Assembly (NCBI RefSeq): GCF_009755885.1
Contig: NZ_VYIX01000003.1
Coordinates: forward strand, 431,204-495,203
Length of the DNA stretch: 64,000 nucleotides
Source: Brachyspira sp. SAP_772
GTDB lineage: Bacteria > Spirochaetota > Brachyspiria > Brachyspirales > Brachyspiraceae
Direction of reading: 5' to 3'
The position numbers were made by a program, and so were the translations under genes. The notes under the pieces are model-generated. The model was not told where the DNA came from, ran no database searches, and saw only the letters and a program-made list of their open reading frames with translations. This document shows, in pieces, positions 42,653 to 51,163 of the stretch (its first letter is position 1; every line of letters starts with the position of its first letter).

Positions 42653-43150
42653 TTAATTTTTATGCTGTTTTTTTATAAATTTATATAATAAGTATACTAT
42701 AAGAACTATAAGTACCCACTGCCCTATCATTATAATTAAAAATGAATTGCCAAACACTCTAATGTTGTATTCACTCAAAGGCTCTTCATTTGGTATTAAA
42801 TTATTACCCCTCTCAATCTCATAATAACGAGCTTCTAATTCTGGTATTTTTAATTTGCCTTTATTAATAGGCTTTAATGTATATATTATTTTGTATATAG
42901 TTTTTACATCAGAGTTTTCTTTATCTATAGTTTCGCTTTCTATTTTTTTGTTTATTATCTCAAAATCACTTATAGAGTTTTCATCTAAACCCTCTACCTT
43001 AAAACTATTAGCATCTCCTGTAAAAGTTAAAGTATATTTTATATTCTGCCATTTATATATACTTTTTTTATTTACATTACCTTCAACAGAAACCATTGAA
43101 AAAACTGCACTATTAATAATTATTATAAGCAAAATAATATAATATCTCAT
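42653..43150 (-). CDS. Short BatD-like membrane protein
   Basis: A 165-residue protein with a signal peptide (IILLIIIINSAVFS), one periplasmic beta-rich domain of about 100 residues and a C-terminal membrane anchor (FLIIMIGQWVLIVLIVYLLYKF) with a basic cytoplasmic tail. The domain pattern IKYTLTFTGDANSFKVEGL, ending in TLKPINKGKLKIPELEARY, is that of the Ig-like modules of BatD (aerotolerance, oxygen-tolerance family). Full BatD proteins have several such modules, so this is a minimal form. Its place directly before moxR supports the call. Likely role: membrane partner of a MoxR-dependent complex. Confidence 0.65.
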   Translation of the reverse strand: MRYYIILLIIIINSAVFSMVSVEGNVNKKSIYKWQNIKYTLTFTGDANSFKVEGLDENSISDFEIINKKIESETIDKENSDVKTIYKIIYTLKPINKGKLKIPELEARYYEIERGNNLIPNEEPLSEYNIRVFGNSFLIIMIGQWVLIVLIVYLLYKFIKKQHKN

Positions 43151-43276
43151 AGCTTTTTAGATTATAATAAAAAACAAAAAAGTCAACATCATTAAATATA
43201 TTATATAATAAATTGAAATTAAATAAAATTAAATATATAATTAATACTATAAAAATATATTTATAGGAGTATTGTA

Positions 43277-43930
43277 ATGAAATTTTTTATAGACACAGCT
43301 AATGTTGATGAAATTAGAAAGGCTAATGATATGGGTGTTATATGCGGAGTTACCACAAACCCATCATTAATAGCAAAAGAGGGAAGAGATTTTAAAAAAA
43401 CAATAGAAGAAATTACTACAATAGTTGATGGACCTATTTCAGGAGAGGTAAAAGCTACTACTGTAAAAGCAGAAGATATGATAGTTGAAGCAAGAGAGAT
43501 AGCTAAAATACATAAAAACATGGTAGTAAAAATCCCTATGACTGTAGAAGGATTAAAAGCTGTAAAAGTATTATCTAAAGAAGGAATAAAAACTAATGTT
43601 ACTTTAATATTTTCTGCTAATCAGGCATTACTTGCTGCAAGAGCAGGAGCTACTTATGTTTCACCTTTCTTAGGAAGACTTGACGACATATCTACTGATG
43701 GACTTGAACTTATTAGAACAATATCTGATATTTTTGCTACTCATGCAATAGAAACAGAAATAATTTCAGCAAGTGTTCGCCACCCTATACATGTTACAGA
43801 ATGTGCTTTGGCTGGTGCTGATATTGCTACTGTACCTTATAATGTAATTGAACAAATGACTAAACACCCTCTTACTGATCAAGGTATAGAAAAATTCAAA
43901 AAAGATTATGAAGCTGTTTTTGGTAAATAA
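43277..43930 (+). CDS. tal: Small transaldolase (TalC / fructose-6-phosphate aldolase type)
   Basis: A 217-residue class I aldolase. The fold starts with [16 protein letters not shown], has [13 protein letters not shown], and the Schiff-base Lys is in NMVVKIPMT near residue 83. [26 protein letters not shown] and [23 protein letters not shown] follow. It interconverts sedoheptulose-7-phosphate and erythrose-4-phosphate pools and pairs functionally with the split transketolase at 32714-34489. AGGAG lies eight bases before the ATG and a strong terminator follows at 43950, so it is a single-gene unit. Confidence 0.93.
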   Translation: MKFFIDTANVDEIRKANDMGVICGVTTNPSLIAKEGRDFKKTIEEITTIVDGPISGEVKATTVKAEDMIVEAREIAKIHKNMVVKIPMTVEGLKAVKVLSKEGIKTNVTLIFSANQALLAARAGATYVSPFLGRLDDISTDGLELIRTISDIFATHAIETEIISASVRHPIHVTECALAGADIATVPYNVIEQMTKHPLTDQGIEKFKKDYEAVFGK

Positions 43931-43949
43931 TTTATAATTGATGTTCACA

Positions 43950-43990
43950 TTAGCTTTGCATTAATAATATATATGCAAAGCTAATTTTTT
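43950..43990 (+). terminator. Terminator of the transaldolase gene
   Basis: A perfect 12-base stem TTAGCTTTGCAT / ATGCAAAGCTAA with an 11-base AT loop followed by six T. Confidence 0.9.
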
Positions 43991-44000
43991 ATTATAATTT

Positions 44001-44402
44001 ATGAAAGAAAATATAAAAAAACTTATAAGCCTAATACCATTATTTATTATTATCATTCTATTTCTATGGTACAAAACACCAATCAACGGCATAAATTGCT
44101 ACCCTCAAAGTGTAGAAAAAATTACTGTAGAATACGAAAATAAAATACTAAACATTACAAACACAAACGATATAGATTTTATTATAAAAAGTTTCAATAG
44201 CATATCTCTAAATAAAATAATACCCATAATGAAAAAAAATATAAACGGCTATAAAATAAATATAGTAAGCACAAATAAAAATATACCAAATGACATTATA
44301 ATATATTCAAAAGACACAGCATCAATTGGATATTTTTATTATACAGATAAGAACACAATGCTTCCATATGATTATATAAAGAATATATTTTCTAATAAAT
44401 AA
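44001..44402 (+). CDS. Small membrane-anchored protein of unknown function
   Basis: A 133-residue protein with one N-terminal hydrophobic helix (LISLIPLFIIIILFLWY) that is probably an uncleaved anchor, followed by about 100 residues with beta-strand character (SVEKITVEYENKILNITN, YKINIVSTNKNI). It starts 10 bases after the transaldolase terminator and shows no good ribosome site, since the T-run lies directly upstream. No family is recognised. It is a real ORF by length and codon use but of low annotation value. Confidence 0.4.
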   Translation: MKENIKKLISLIPLFIIIILFLWYKTPINGINCYPQSVEKITVEYENKILNITNTNDIDFIIKSFNSISLNKIIPIMKKNINGYKINIVSTNKNIPNDIIIYSKDTASIGYFYYTDKNTMLPYDYIKNIFSNK

Positions 44403-44465
44403 AATATATATTTACTAAAATAATTATATTTTGTCAATTTTTATTTTTTATAAATATATTATCAA

Positions 44466-44625
44466 CTTTTTCCCGCCTTCGCTGTGCGGACTTCGTCAAA
44501 GTTGCAAAAAGTGCAAGTACTATAGCTAATATCTTGGGAATATATAATAAGATAATACCGTACTTACTCTGTAAAAGAAGTTGGAATGTTGCGAAGAACG
44601 CACAGCGGTGTGCAAAGTAACTACA
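44466..44625. repeat. Dispersed GC-richer intergenic repeat, copy D
   Basis: TTTTTCCCGCCTTCGCTGTGCG, then GGACTTCGTCAAAG, AAAAAGTGCAAGT and GCTAATATCTTGGGAATATA match modules of 41531-41594 and 13555-13612. The tail has GCGAAGAACGCACAGCGGTG, whose GCGAAG and CGCACAGCG mirror CTTCGC/CGCTGTGCG at the beginning, giving a long-range inverted repeat. The gap 44403-44664 holds only this. Confidence 0.6.
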
Positions 44626-44664
44626 AATAAAAAACTCTAAAAATATACTTTTTTAGATATAATC

Positions 44665-45294
44665 CTATTTGTCTCTTATTATCACTAAATGTCTTTCTTT
44701 TTCCTTCGAAGCTAACTTCACTATATTTACATCATATTTATGTATATCGTTAATCTCTTTAAGCTCTTCTTCTATTGTTTGAAGTTTTCCCTTATATGCT
44801 ATGAGAGAGGCATTTTTAGTTTTTATTTTTTTAAATATTCTAATAAGAGTTTTTATATCAGAAAAAGCCCTTGATGTAATGGTGTCATATTTCTCTTTTA
44901 ATTCATATACATTCTTTGATACAACATTTATATTAGTGAGATGCAATTTCTCTTTCGCTATAATTAGAAAATCAGACTTTTTATTTTTAGACTCGCATAG
45001 TGTAAACTTTTTATCATTATACATTATAGCAAGCGGAATAGAAGGCAAACCCGCACCGCTTCCAACATCTATAATATTATCATAATCTCTAAATACATCT
45101 AAAGCTAAAAGTGAATCAAGAATATGCTCATCTAAAAATGTCTGAATGTCTTTAGCTCCTGTTATATTTATATTTTTATTATAATCCATAGCTAAAGATG
45201 CATAGTCTATTATCTTTCTTTTTTTTACATTATTATTATCATCTTTAAATAAAGATAATTTATCTAATTCAATACATAAATCATCATAAATCAT
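44665..45294 (-). CDS. rsmG: 16S rRNA (guanine-N7) methyltransferase
   Basis: A 209-residue RsmG/GidB enzyme that methylates G527 of 16S rRNA using S-adenosylmethionine. Typical blocks: NINITGAKDIQTFLDEHILDSL near residues 35-56, the SAM site IIDVGSGAGLPSIPLAI near 70-86, LCESKNKKSDFL, and the conserved TSRAFSDI near 135. The last block (KGKLQTIEEELKEI) matches the family end. It is one base from the upstream secreted-protein gene and is the third gene of a TPR, LolA-like and rsmG run. Loss of the gene in other bacteria gives streptomycin resistance. Confidence 0.93.
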   Translation of the reverse strand: MIYDDLCIELDKLSLFKDDNNNVKKRKIIDYASLAMDYNKNINITGAKDIQTFLDEHILDSLLALDVFRDYDNIIDVGSGAGLPSIPLAIMYNDKKFTLCESKNKKSDFLIIAKEKLHLTNINVVSKNVYELKEKYDTITSRAFSDIKTLIRIFKKIKTKNASLIAYKGKLQTIEEELKEINDIHKYDVNIVKLASKEKERHLVIIRDK

Positions 45295-45295
45295 A

Positions 45296-46018
45296 TTACC
45301 AGCCTAATTTTTTAGCTGCATTTTTAGCATTATTACCAGCTGAAACATTTGTGATGTTGTAGCGAATCTCTCTTTTGTCAGTTTTGCTTTTCATAATAAA
45401 CTCTTTAGGATATGGTATATTATTAACTGTAGTATAAGAACCCAATTCAACATTAACAACATTATCCATAAATGAAGTAGAAAAACTTCTTACGCGGAAA
45501 GTAGAAGCAGAAAAAACTATGGTATCAACTCTATCATTATAACCAATTTTTAGAGTATGCCAATTTTTACCTAATGTGATATTGCTGCTTATTATTTTTT
45601 TATTTAAATCTATAAACTTATAGTCCAATATATCTGCATAAAGCTTTGGAAAACGCATGATAGGAGCTTCTAATGCAAATGTATTAAAGTTTCTTTTAAT
45701 TGTTTCCTGAGAATCTTGAGTGTATAATGTAAGTTCATTGTTAATAACTTTAGCATCCATTATAACTCCGCCCAAAAGTCCATCTAATGCTGTCATATAT
45801 TTATTATTATTATCATTCTTATAATAATTAACTATCATAGGCATTTGGTCTAAATCATCACCGCTGTAAAAAGCACCTCCTGATGAATAAAGCGAAGTAA
45901 ATGGTGATTTAGAAAACTTATCAAAAGCCTCTTTCATCACTTCCTGTTCATTTTGAGCAAACACTGTCCCTGCAAAAAAAGTAAATAAAAATATATAAAC
46001 TATTCTTCTTTTTATCAT
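45296..46018 (-). CDS. Secreted LolA/LolB-like protein
   Basis: A 240-residue protein with a clear Sec signal (FLFTFFAGTVFAQNEQ) and no lipobox. The mature part is beta-rich with pairs of strands such as NNELTLYTQDSQETIKRNF, ITLGKNWHTLKIGY, DTIVFSASTFRVRSFSTSF and GSYTTVNNIPYPKEFIMKSK. This resembles the half-barrel of LolA/LolB and DUF4292 proteins. It follows a large TPR protein by 15 bases; a TPR gene next to lolB is also known in Pseudomonas, so a role in lipoprotein or lipid placement is plausible. Assignment to LolA or LolB specifically is not possible from sequence alone. Confidence 0.5.
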   Translation of the reverse strand: MIKRRIVYIFLFTFFAGTVFAQNEQEVMKEAFDKFSKSPFTSLYSSGGAFYSGDDLDQMPMIVNYYKNDNNNKYMTALDGLLGGVIMDAKVINNELTLYTQDSQETIKRNFNTFALEAPIMRFPKLYADILDYKFIDLNKKIISSNITLGKNWHTLKIGYNDRVDTIVFSASTFRVRSFSTSFMDNVVNVELGSYTTVNNIPYPKEFIMKSKTDKREIRYNITNVSAGNNAKNAAKKLGW

Positions 46019-46033
46019 TACTTATAACCTCTC

Positions 46034-47980
46034 TTATTTTGTATTATTTTCTATTGATGATATTCTCTCTTCTATTCTCTTAGAATCAAAACTATCATCT
46101 TTGTAAATAGAAGATATTGATTTTCTATAATATTTTAATGCACTGTTAAAATCTTTTTTAGCATAATAAACATCTGCCAAATGTGAATAAATTTCAGCCT
46201 TAGAAGTTTCATCTGCATAAAATGCTGCTTTTAATAATAATTTTAAAGACTCATCATAATTGCCTTTTAAATAATATCCAAAACCTAAAGTATCTATATA
46301 ATGAGGAGATTTAGGCTCTATTTTTACAGCATCTTTAGCAAGAGATATTCCTCTGTCTATGTCAATATTTAAATATATCAAAGCCCAAGCCAAACTATTT
46401 AATGCCTCAGCAGAATCTTTATTTATAGAATATTTAAAATTGGCATATTCCATAATAGAATTAGTATTAGAAACAGAAAGTGCTGTAACATAAGGTATAT
46501 TTAATCTATAATCATTAGTATTAAGATTTTTATTATTTCTAAAAACCTCTAAATCTTTGTTTAAAAAGTTGTTAGCATTGTCAAAGTCTTTATTTAAATA
46601 ATATACATAAGACTTCAAATAACTATAATAATCTTTCTCCTTTTCAAACTTTTCAATATTTTCTATAGCAAAATCATATTCACCTATATCTGTAGAAGTC
46701 ATAACTAAAGAAACTAATTCATTTTCAGCTATGTTTCCTTTCTTTAAAGAAGCATATTTATAAAGCATTTCTTTTGCAGCTTTTTTATTATTTTGCTCTT
46801 CAAACTTCAAAGCAGCTTGCAAATATAATGTGTAAAGTTTTTCATTTTTGCTATCATAATTAATAATATTTTCTATATGTTTAGGCAAAGCATCTATATT
46901 GCCAAGCATCAAATAAAAACTAATAACATCCAATTCTGCTTTTATTTTTTCTTCTTTGCTTCCTACTTCATTTACAAGTTTATAGTATGTTTGAATTATA
47001 TCTAAATCTATTTTTGCTCTGTCTATATCTGTTTCTATGATATTTAAAGCATTGCTGTAGCCATTATTTTTAGCTTCTATAATAACAGATAACACTTGAG
47101 GAGTATTAACACTATTATTAATTTGTGAGAATAATTCTTCATTATATTTATCTGCCATAAAACTCAAATAAGCACTTAAAACATAAGCATTAGGATTTTC
47201 TAAACTTTTACTATATGCTTCATTATAGTTTTCTAATGCCTGATAACTTTTTATTATAGCAAATTCAGCCTCTTGCCTATCTCTATCTGATAAAGAATTA
47301 TAATTAACTTTGTTTAGTCTATCTATTGCACTTTGAAATCTGCTTAAATAAAAATTACACATTCCATAATAAAAATTATAATACTGCAAATAATTTTTAC
47401 TAGCAGGCTTTGAAGTGTTTACCTTATCAAAATAATATATAGCATTTTCAAACTCTCTCTCATTAAAATTAATAAAACCTAATAATATTAAAGTGTCATT
47501 ATAACTTCTGTCTATCTCATAAGCATTTTCAAGATAATATTTTGCCTTTTTTAAATCACCCACAAAAAATATATTTCTCTCAGCCGCCTTAATTAATATA
47601 TCTATATTTTGAGAATTATTTAATACAAGAGAATCATATATTTTTATGCTTTCACCAATTTCTCCTAAAGCCTCATGAGTTTCAGCAAGAGAAATATATA
47701 TATCATCATCTTGTATATATTTTAAAACCTCTTTTAATATCACTTTTGCATTTTCTAAGTCATTAATACTCTCTCTGTTAAGCACACCGCTTGCTAATGC
47801 TTTTTCTTTGTAGTATAAAGCAAAACTATATGCAGCCCTTGCCTCTTCCTCATTTCTAATATATCCTTCTTCACTGTAGTTGTTTGTAGAAGGATAATCA
47901 TTGCTTAAAGAAGTTTGTGGATTTTGTGCATTAAGAATATTCAACCCAATTATAAGTATTAGCAATACATATTTACACAT
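46034..47980 (-). CDS. Large secreted TPR protein
   Basis: A 648-residue protein with a signal peptide (LLILIIGLNILNAQNPQ). TPR units are recognisable from about residue 45 to the end, for example YISLAETHEALGEIGESIKIYDSLVL near 95-120, NDTLILLGFINFNEREFENAIYYFDKV near 160-190, NSLAWALIYLNIDIDRGISLAKDAV near 530-555 and YSHLADVYYAKKDFNSALKYYRKSI near 600-625. The penultimate pair with PHYIDTLGFGYYLKGNYDESL is the form found in PelB-like and lipoprotein-assembly TPR proteins. First gene of the run with a LolA-like protein and rsmG; likely a periplasmic scaffold for envelope assembly. Confidence 0.75.
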   Translation of the reverse strand: MCKYVLLILIIGLNILNAQNPQTSLSNDYPSTNNYSEEGYIRNEEEARAAYSFALYYKEKALASGVLNRESINDLENAKVILKEVLKYIQDDDIYISLAETHEALGEIGESIKIYDSLVLNNSQNIDILIKAAERNIFFVGDLKKAKYYLENAYEIDRSYNDTLILLGFINFNEREFENAIYYFDKVNTSKPASKNYLQYYNFYYGMCNFYLSRFQSAIDRLNKVNYNSLSDRDRQEAEFAIIKSYQALENYNEAYSKSLENPNAYVLSAYLSFMADKYNEELFSQINNSVNTPQVLSVIIEAKNNGYSNALNIIETDIDRAKIDLDIIQTYYKLVNEVGSKEEKIKAELDVISFYLMLGNIDALPKHIENIINYDSKNEKLYTLYLQAALKFEEQNNKKAAKEMLYKYASLKKGNIAENELVSLVMTSTDIGEYDFAIENIEKFEKEKDYYSYLKSYVYYLNKDFDNANNFLNKDLEVFRNNKNLNTNDYRLNIPYVTALSVSNTNSIMEYANFKYSINKDSAEALNSLAWALIYLNIDIDRGISLAKDAVKIEPKSPHYIDTLGFGYYLKGNYDESLKLLLKAAFYADETSKAEIYSHLADVYYAKKDFNSALKYYRKSISSIYKDDSFDSKRIEERISSIENNTK

Positions 47981-48195
47981 ATTTACCCCGCGTAGGTTTA
48001 TTAATTTTTTTATTAATTAATATATATTCGTCAATTATATAAAAAAGCATGAGAGAACTATTTTTGTAAAATGATTTATTTAACTTTTTTTATAATTATA
48101 TCAAAAAATATATAAAAGTAAATTAAACATTATTAAATACAATTACTTTAAATAATAATACAGCTATGATATACTTTAATAGATGAGAGAGTTTT

Positions 48196-49776
48196 ATGGA
48201 AAATATTAATTTATCAAAAAAAATAGAAAATATTATAAAATTGCTTTCTAATGGGCTTTATGAGAGAGAAAATATTGTAGCATTAACTCTACTAAGTGCC
48301 ATAGCAGGAAAACCTATATTTTTATACGGCCCTCCGGGAACTGCCAAAAGCTTCATAGCAAAAAGAATATCATATGCTTTTAAAGATTCAAAATACTTTG
48401 GATACTTAATGCAAAGGTTCAGCACCCCAGAAGATATATTCGGACCTATTAGTTTGGAAGAATTAAAGAACGATAGATATATAAGAAAAATTGAAGGCTA
48501 TTTGCCCGATGCTGACTTTGCTTTTTTAGATGAAATTTGGAAAAGCAGCCCTGCAATACTAAATACACTTCTTACTATAATAAATGAAAGAATATTTAAA
48601 AATGGTGTTAATGAAATAAAAGTGCCATTAAAAGCATTAATCTCAGCAAGCAATGAAACTCCTCCTGAAGGTCAAGGTCTTGAAGCATTGTATGATAGAT
48701 TTATTATGCGTTTAAATATAAAAAATATAAAAACTAAAGATAACTTTGAAAAAATACTTCAAAACACTGAACTATCTTCTTTTGTAGAAATAGATGATAA
48801 CTTAAAAATATCTACAGATGAATGGATAGAAATTAGAAAGAAATCTAATGATGTTAAACTTTCAAAAACAGTTATTGATATTATTCATTATATAAAGCTT
48901 TCTATAGATAGGTTTAATGAAGATAATATTAGTAGCCCTATATATGTATCAGACAGAAGATGGCAGCATATAGCATATTTATTAAAACTGTCGGCTTATT
49001 TAAGCGGTAAAGAAGAAGTTGATATTTATGATTGCTTTATTATTTATAATTGTTTGTGGAGCACAGAAGAGCATATTGAAGCTGTAAAAAAAATTACTGA
49101 AAACGCTATTAGACGATATTACAATTTTAATGATTTAATAGATGAATGGAAAAACAATTTTGAAAATATAAAAACAAATATTGACAATGAATGTTTTTAT
49201 TTAGAGAAAGTTTATGATACAGAAAACATTGATGATAAGCATTATATAGCAAAAAGTTTTGATGTTGTTATGGACGAATATAATAATAAAGCAGAAACTA
49301 TTATTTATATACCAATAAAACAATTACAAAAAAACGGATATTTTTATCCATTAGATATTAGCAGAAATCAAACAAAGAAGTTCAGATGCAATTTTTTTGG
49401 GACTGATAAATGCGTTGTTGAAATAAACTCTGCCATAAAAACAAATGGTTTATTATCAAATAGACTTTCAAAAAATTATGAAGCATTGTTTGAGTTTGAG
49501 GCTGAGTATCATATTAAAAGATTAAATGCAAAAAAAATAGAAAAAGAAAAGAAAGAGAAATACATAAACCTTTTAAATGATTCATTACTAAATATTGATA
49601 ATATTATTTCCAACATTAAAAACAATTTTGAAATCTCAAAAAATATATTTATGTCTGATGAAGAGTTTAATTTTTTTAGAGAGATATTTGATGATTATAT
49701 AGAGAATCTTGAAAGCGAAAAATTAAACGCCGAAAAATTAAAAAGCGAAATAGAAAACCATGAAACAATTTATTAA
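48196..49776 (+). CDS. ravA: Regulatory ATPase RavA (MoxR-type AAA+)
   Basis: A 526-residue AAA+ protein that follows E. coli RavA along its ATPase part: an N-terminal GLYEREN segment, Walker A YGPPGTAKSF near residues 44-52, LMQRFSTPEDIFGPISLEELK, Walker B ADFAFLDEIWKSSPAILNTLL near 106-126, sensor 1 LISASNETP and VSDRRWQHIAYLLKLSAYLSG near 255-275. The C-terminal 200 residues contain a triple-helical/LARA-like portion and coiled coil and are less conserved. It overlaps viaA by 17 bases. In E. coli RavA-ViaA acts on respiratory complexes and binds the lysine decarboxylase; no such gene is in this window. Confidence 0.92.
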   Translation: MENINLSKKIENIIKLLSNGLYERENIVALTLLSAIAGKPIFLYGPPGTAKSFIAKRISYAFKDSKYFGYLMQRFSTPEDIFGPISLEELKNDRYIRKIEGYLPDADFAFLDEIWKSSPAILNTLLTIINERIFKNGVNEIKVPLKALISASNETPPEGQGLEALYDRFIMRLNIKNIKTKDNFEKILQNTELSSFVEIDDNLKISTDEWIEIRKKSNDVKLSKTVIDIIHYIKLSIDRFNEDNISSPIYVSDRRWQHIAYLLKLSAYLSGKEEVDIYDCFIIYNCLWSTEEHIEAVKKITENAIRRYYNFNDLIDEWKNNFENIKTNIDNECFYLEKVYDTENIDDKHYIAKSFDVVMDEYNNKAETIIYIPIKQLQKNGYFYPLDISRNQTKKFRCNFFGTDKCVVEINSAIKTNGLLSNRLSKNYEALFEFEAEYHIKRLNAKKIEKEKKEKYINLLNDSLLNIDNIISNIKNNFEISKNIFMSDEEFNFFREIFDDYIENLESEKLNAEKLKSEIENHETIY

Positions 49777-51163
49777 TAATAATTCTTATAACAAAGAAAT
49801 AAAAAAAACAGAGAAAATGGCAAGAGGAGTTTTCTACAGCTCTTTTAATAACGATGAAAAAATAGAAAAAGAATTAGAAACAAAAATTGAAAAATGGAAA
49901 AAAGATTTAAATGATTATATATATAACAATAATCCATATATAGAAAATAAAAGAGAATTAGAAATAGCAAAAAAAGAGTTAGATAAAAAAGACATTAGCA
50001 AAAAAGATATAATAAATAATTTGAATATGTTTAACTCGCTTGATGTAGATACAAAATTTTGGCTTGATAAATTAGAAAATAATAACAATAATTTAAACGC
50101 TATAAATAAAAATATAATATCAAATTGGAATGAAGTTTATAATAAAAAAAATAATGAATGGACTATAAACACCATTAAAGAGAAAAGATATAAGTTTATT
50201 AATGATATAGAATCTTGGATTAAATTATTAAAGAGATTAAGATATATGTCTAATATACTTAGAATAAAAACAGCTGTATTATGGGACTTTAGAGTTGGGG
50301 AGTTAAAAGAAGAAGATATTTCTTTATTAGAGAGATGGGTTAAGTTTATAGACAATATTGATAAAAATAATTATATAGAAAAAATAACAGACTCTATAGG
50401 AAAAAAAATAGATATAGAAAAAATAACAAAAAACATAGAATTAAAAAATAATTATTCATACACAAACAAAAAGATTGATTCTAAAGATGAGATATCAGGC
50501 ATTTATTTTTCTAAAGACATAGAAAACATTATTCCAGAGGAGCTTTCACTTCTTTGCAATGAGGAAGCTCAAAAACTGTTTAAGCTAAAATATATAGAAA
50601 ACAGAATTATGTGCTTTGATAAAAGTTATTATGCATTTAATGAATTAGATAAAAACAAAACCGCATCAGGATATAAAGACGGCAAAGGGGATATGATAAT
50701 ATGCATAGACACAAGCGGTTCTATGAAAGGAATAAACGAATATATTGCCAAATCTATAATGTTTAAAATATTGATGAAGGCTATAGCAGAAAATAGAAAT
50801 GCCTATCTTATTAACTTCAGCACAGAAATATACACATATAAGTTTGATAAAAATAGCGGAGTAGATGAGCTTATAAAATTTTTAAAACTAAGCTACTACG
50901 GAGGCTCTGATATATATAAAGCTCTCTATGAAGCAAATAGAATAATGAAAAATTATAATAATAATGATGTGCTTGTGATATCAGATTTCATAATGGAAGA
51001 CATGCCTCAATATTTGGTTGATATATGTTTGAAGCAGAGAAAAGAGGGAAACAATTTTTTTGCTGTGTCTATAGGTAAGTTTCCATTTGGATATTCTTAT
51101 AAAAAAGTTTTTAATAGGCATTGGGTTTTTGATATAGAAAGCGGTATAAAAGAAATTAGTTAA
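49760..51163 (+). CDS. viaA: VWA-domain partner of RavA
   Basis: A 467-residue protein. The N-terminal about 290 residues are helical and strongly charged, as in ViaA. The C-terminal von Willebrand A domain shows the metal-site DTSGSMKG near residue 316, AKSIMFKILMKAIAENRNAYLINFSTE, the Thr/Ser site region LSYYGGSDIYKALYE and VISDFIMEDMP. These blocks match E. coli ViaA in order and spacing. The gene overlaps ravA, so the two are coupled. The final codons overlap the convergent tilS gene by eight bases, leaving no room for a separate terminator. Confidence 0.92.
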   Translation: MKQFINNNSYNKEIKKTEKMARGVFYSSFNNDEKIEKELETKIEKWKKDLNDYIYNNNPYIENKRELEIAKKELDKKDISKKDIINNLNMFNSLDVDTKFWLDKLENNNNNLNAINKNIISNWNEVYNKKNNEWTINTIKEKRYKFINDIESWIKLLKRLRYMSNILRIKTAVLWDFRVGELKEEDISLLERWVKFIDNIDKNNYIEKITDSIGKKIDIEKITKNIELKNNYSYTNKKIDSKDEISGIYFSKDIENIIPEELSLLCNEEAQKLFKLKYIENRIMCFDKSYYAFNELDKNKTASGYKDGKGDMIICIDTSGSMKGINEYIAKSIMFKILMKAIAENRNAYLINFSTEIYTYKFDKNSGVDELIKFLKLSYYGGSDIYKALYEANRIMKNYNNNDVLVISDFIMEDMPQYLVDICLKQRKEGNNFFAVSIGKFPFGYSYKKVFNRHWVFDIESGIKEIS

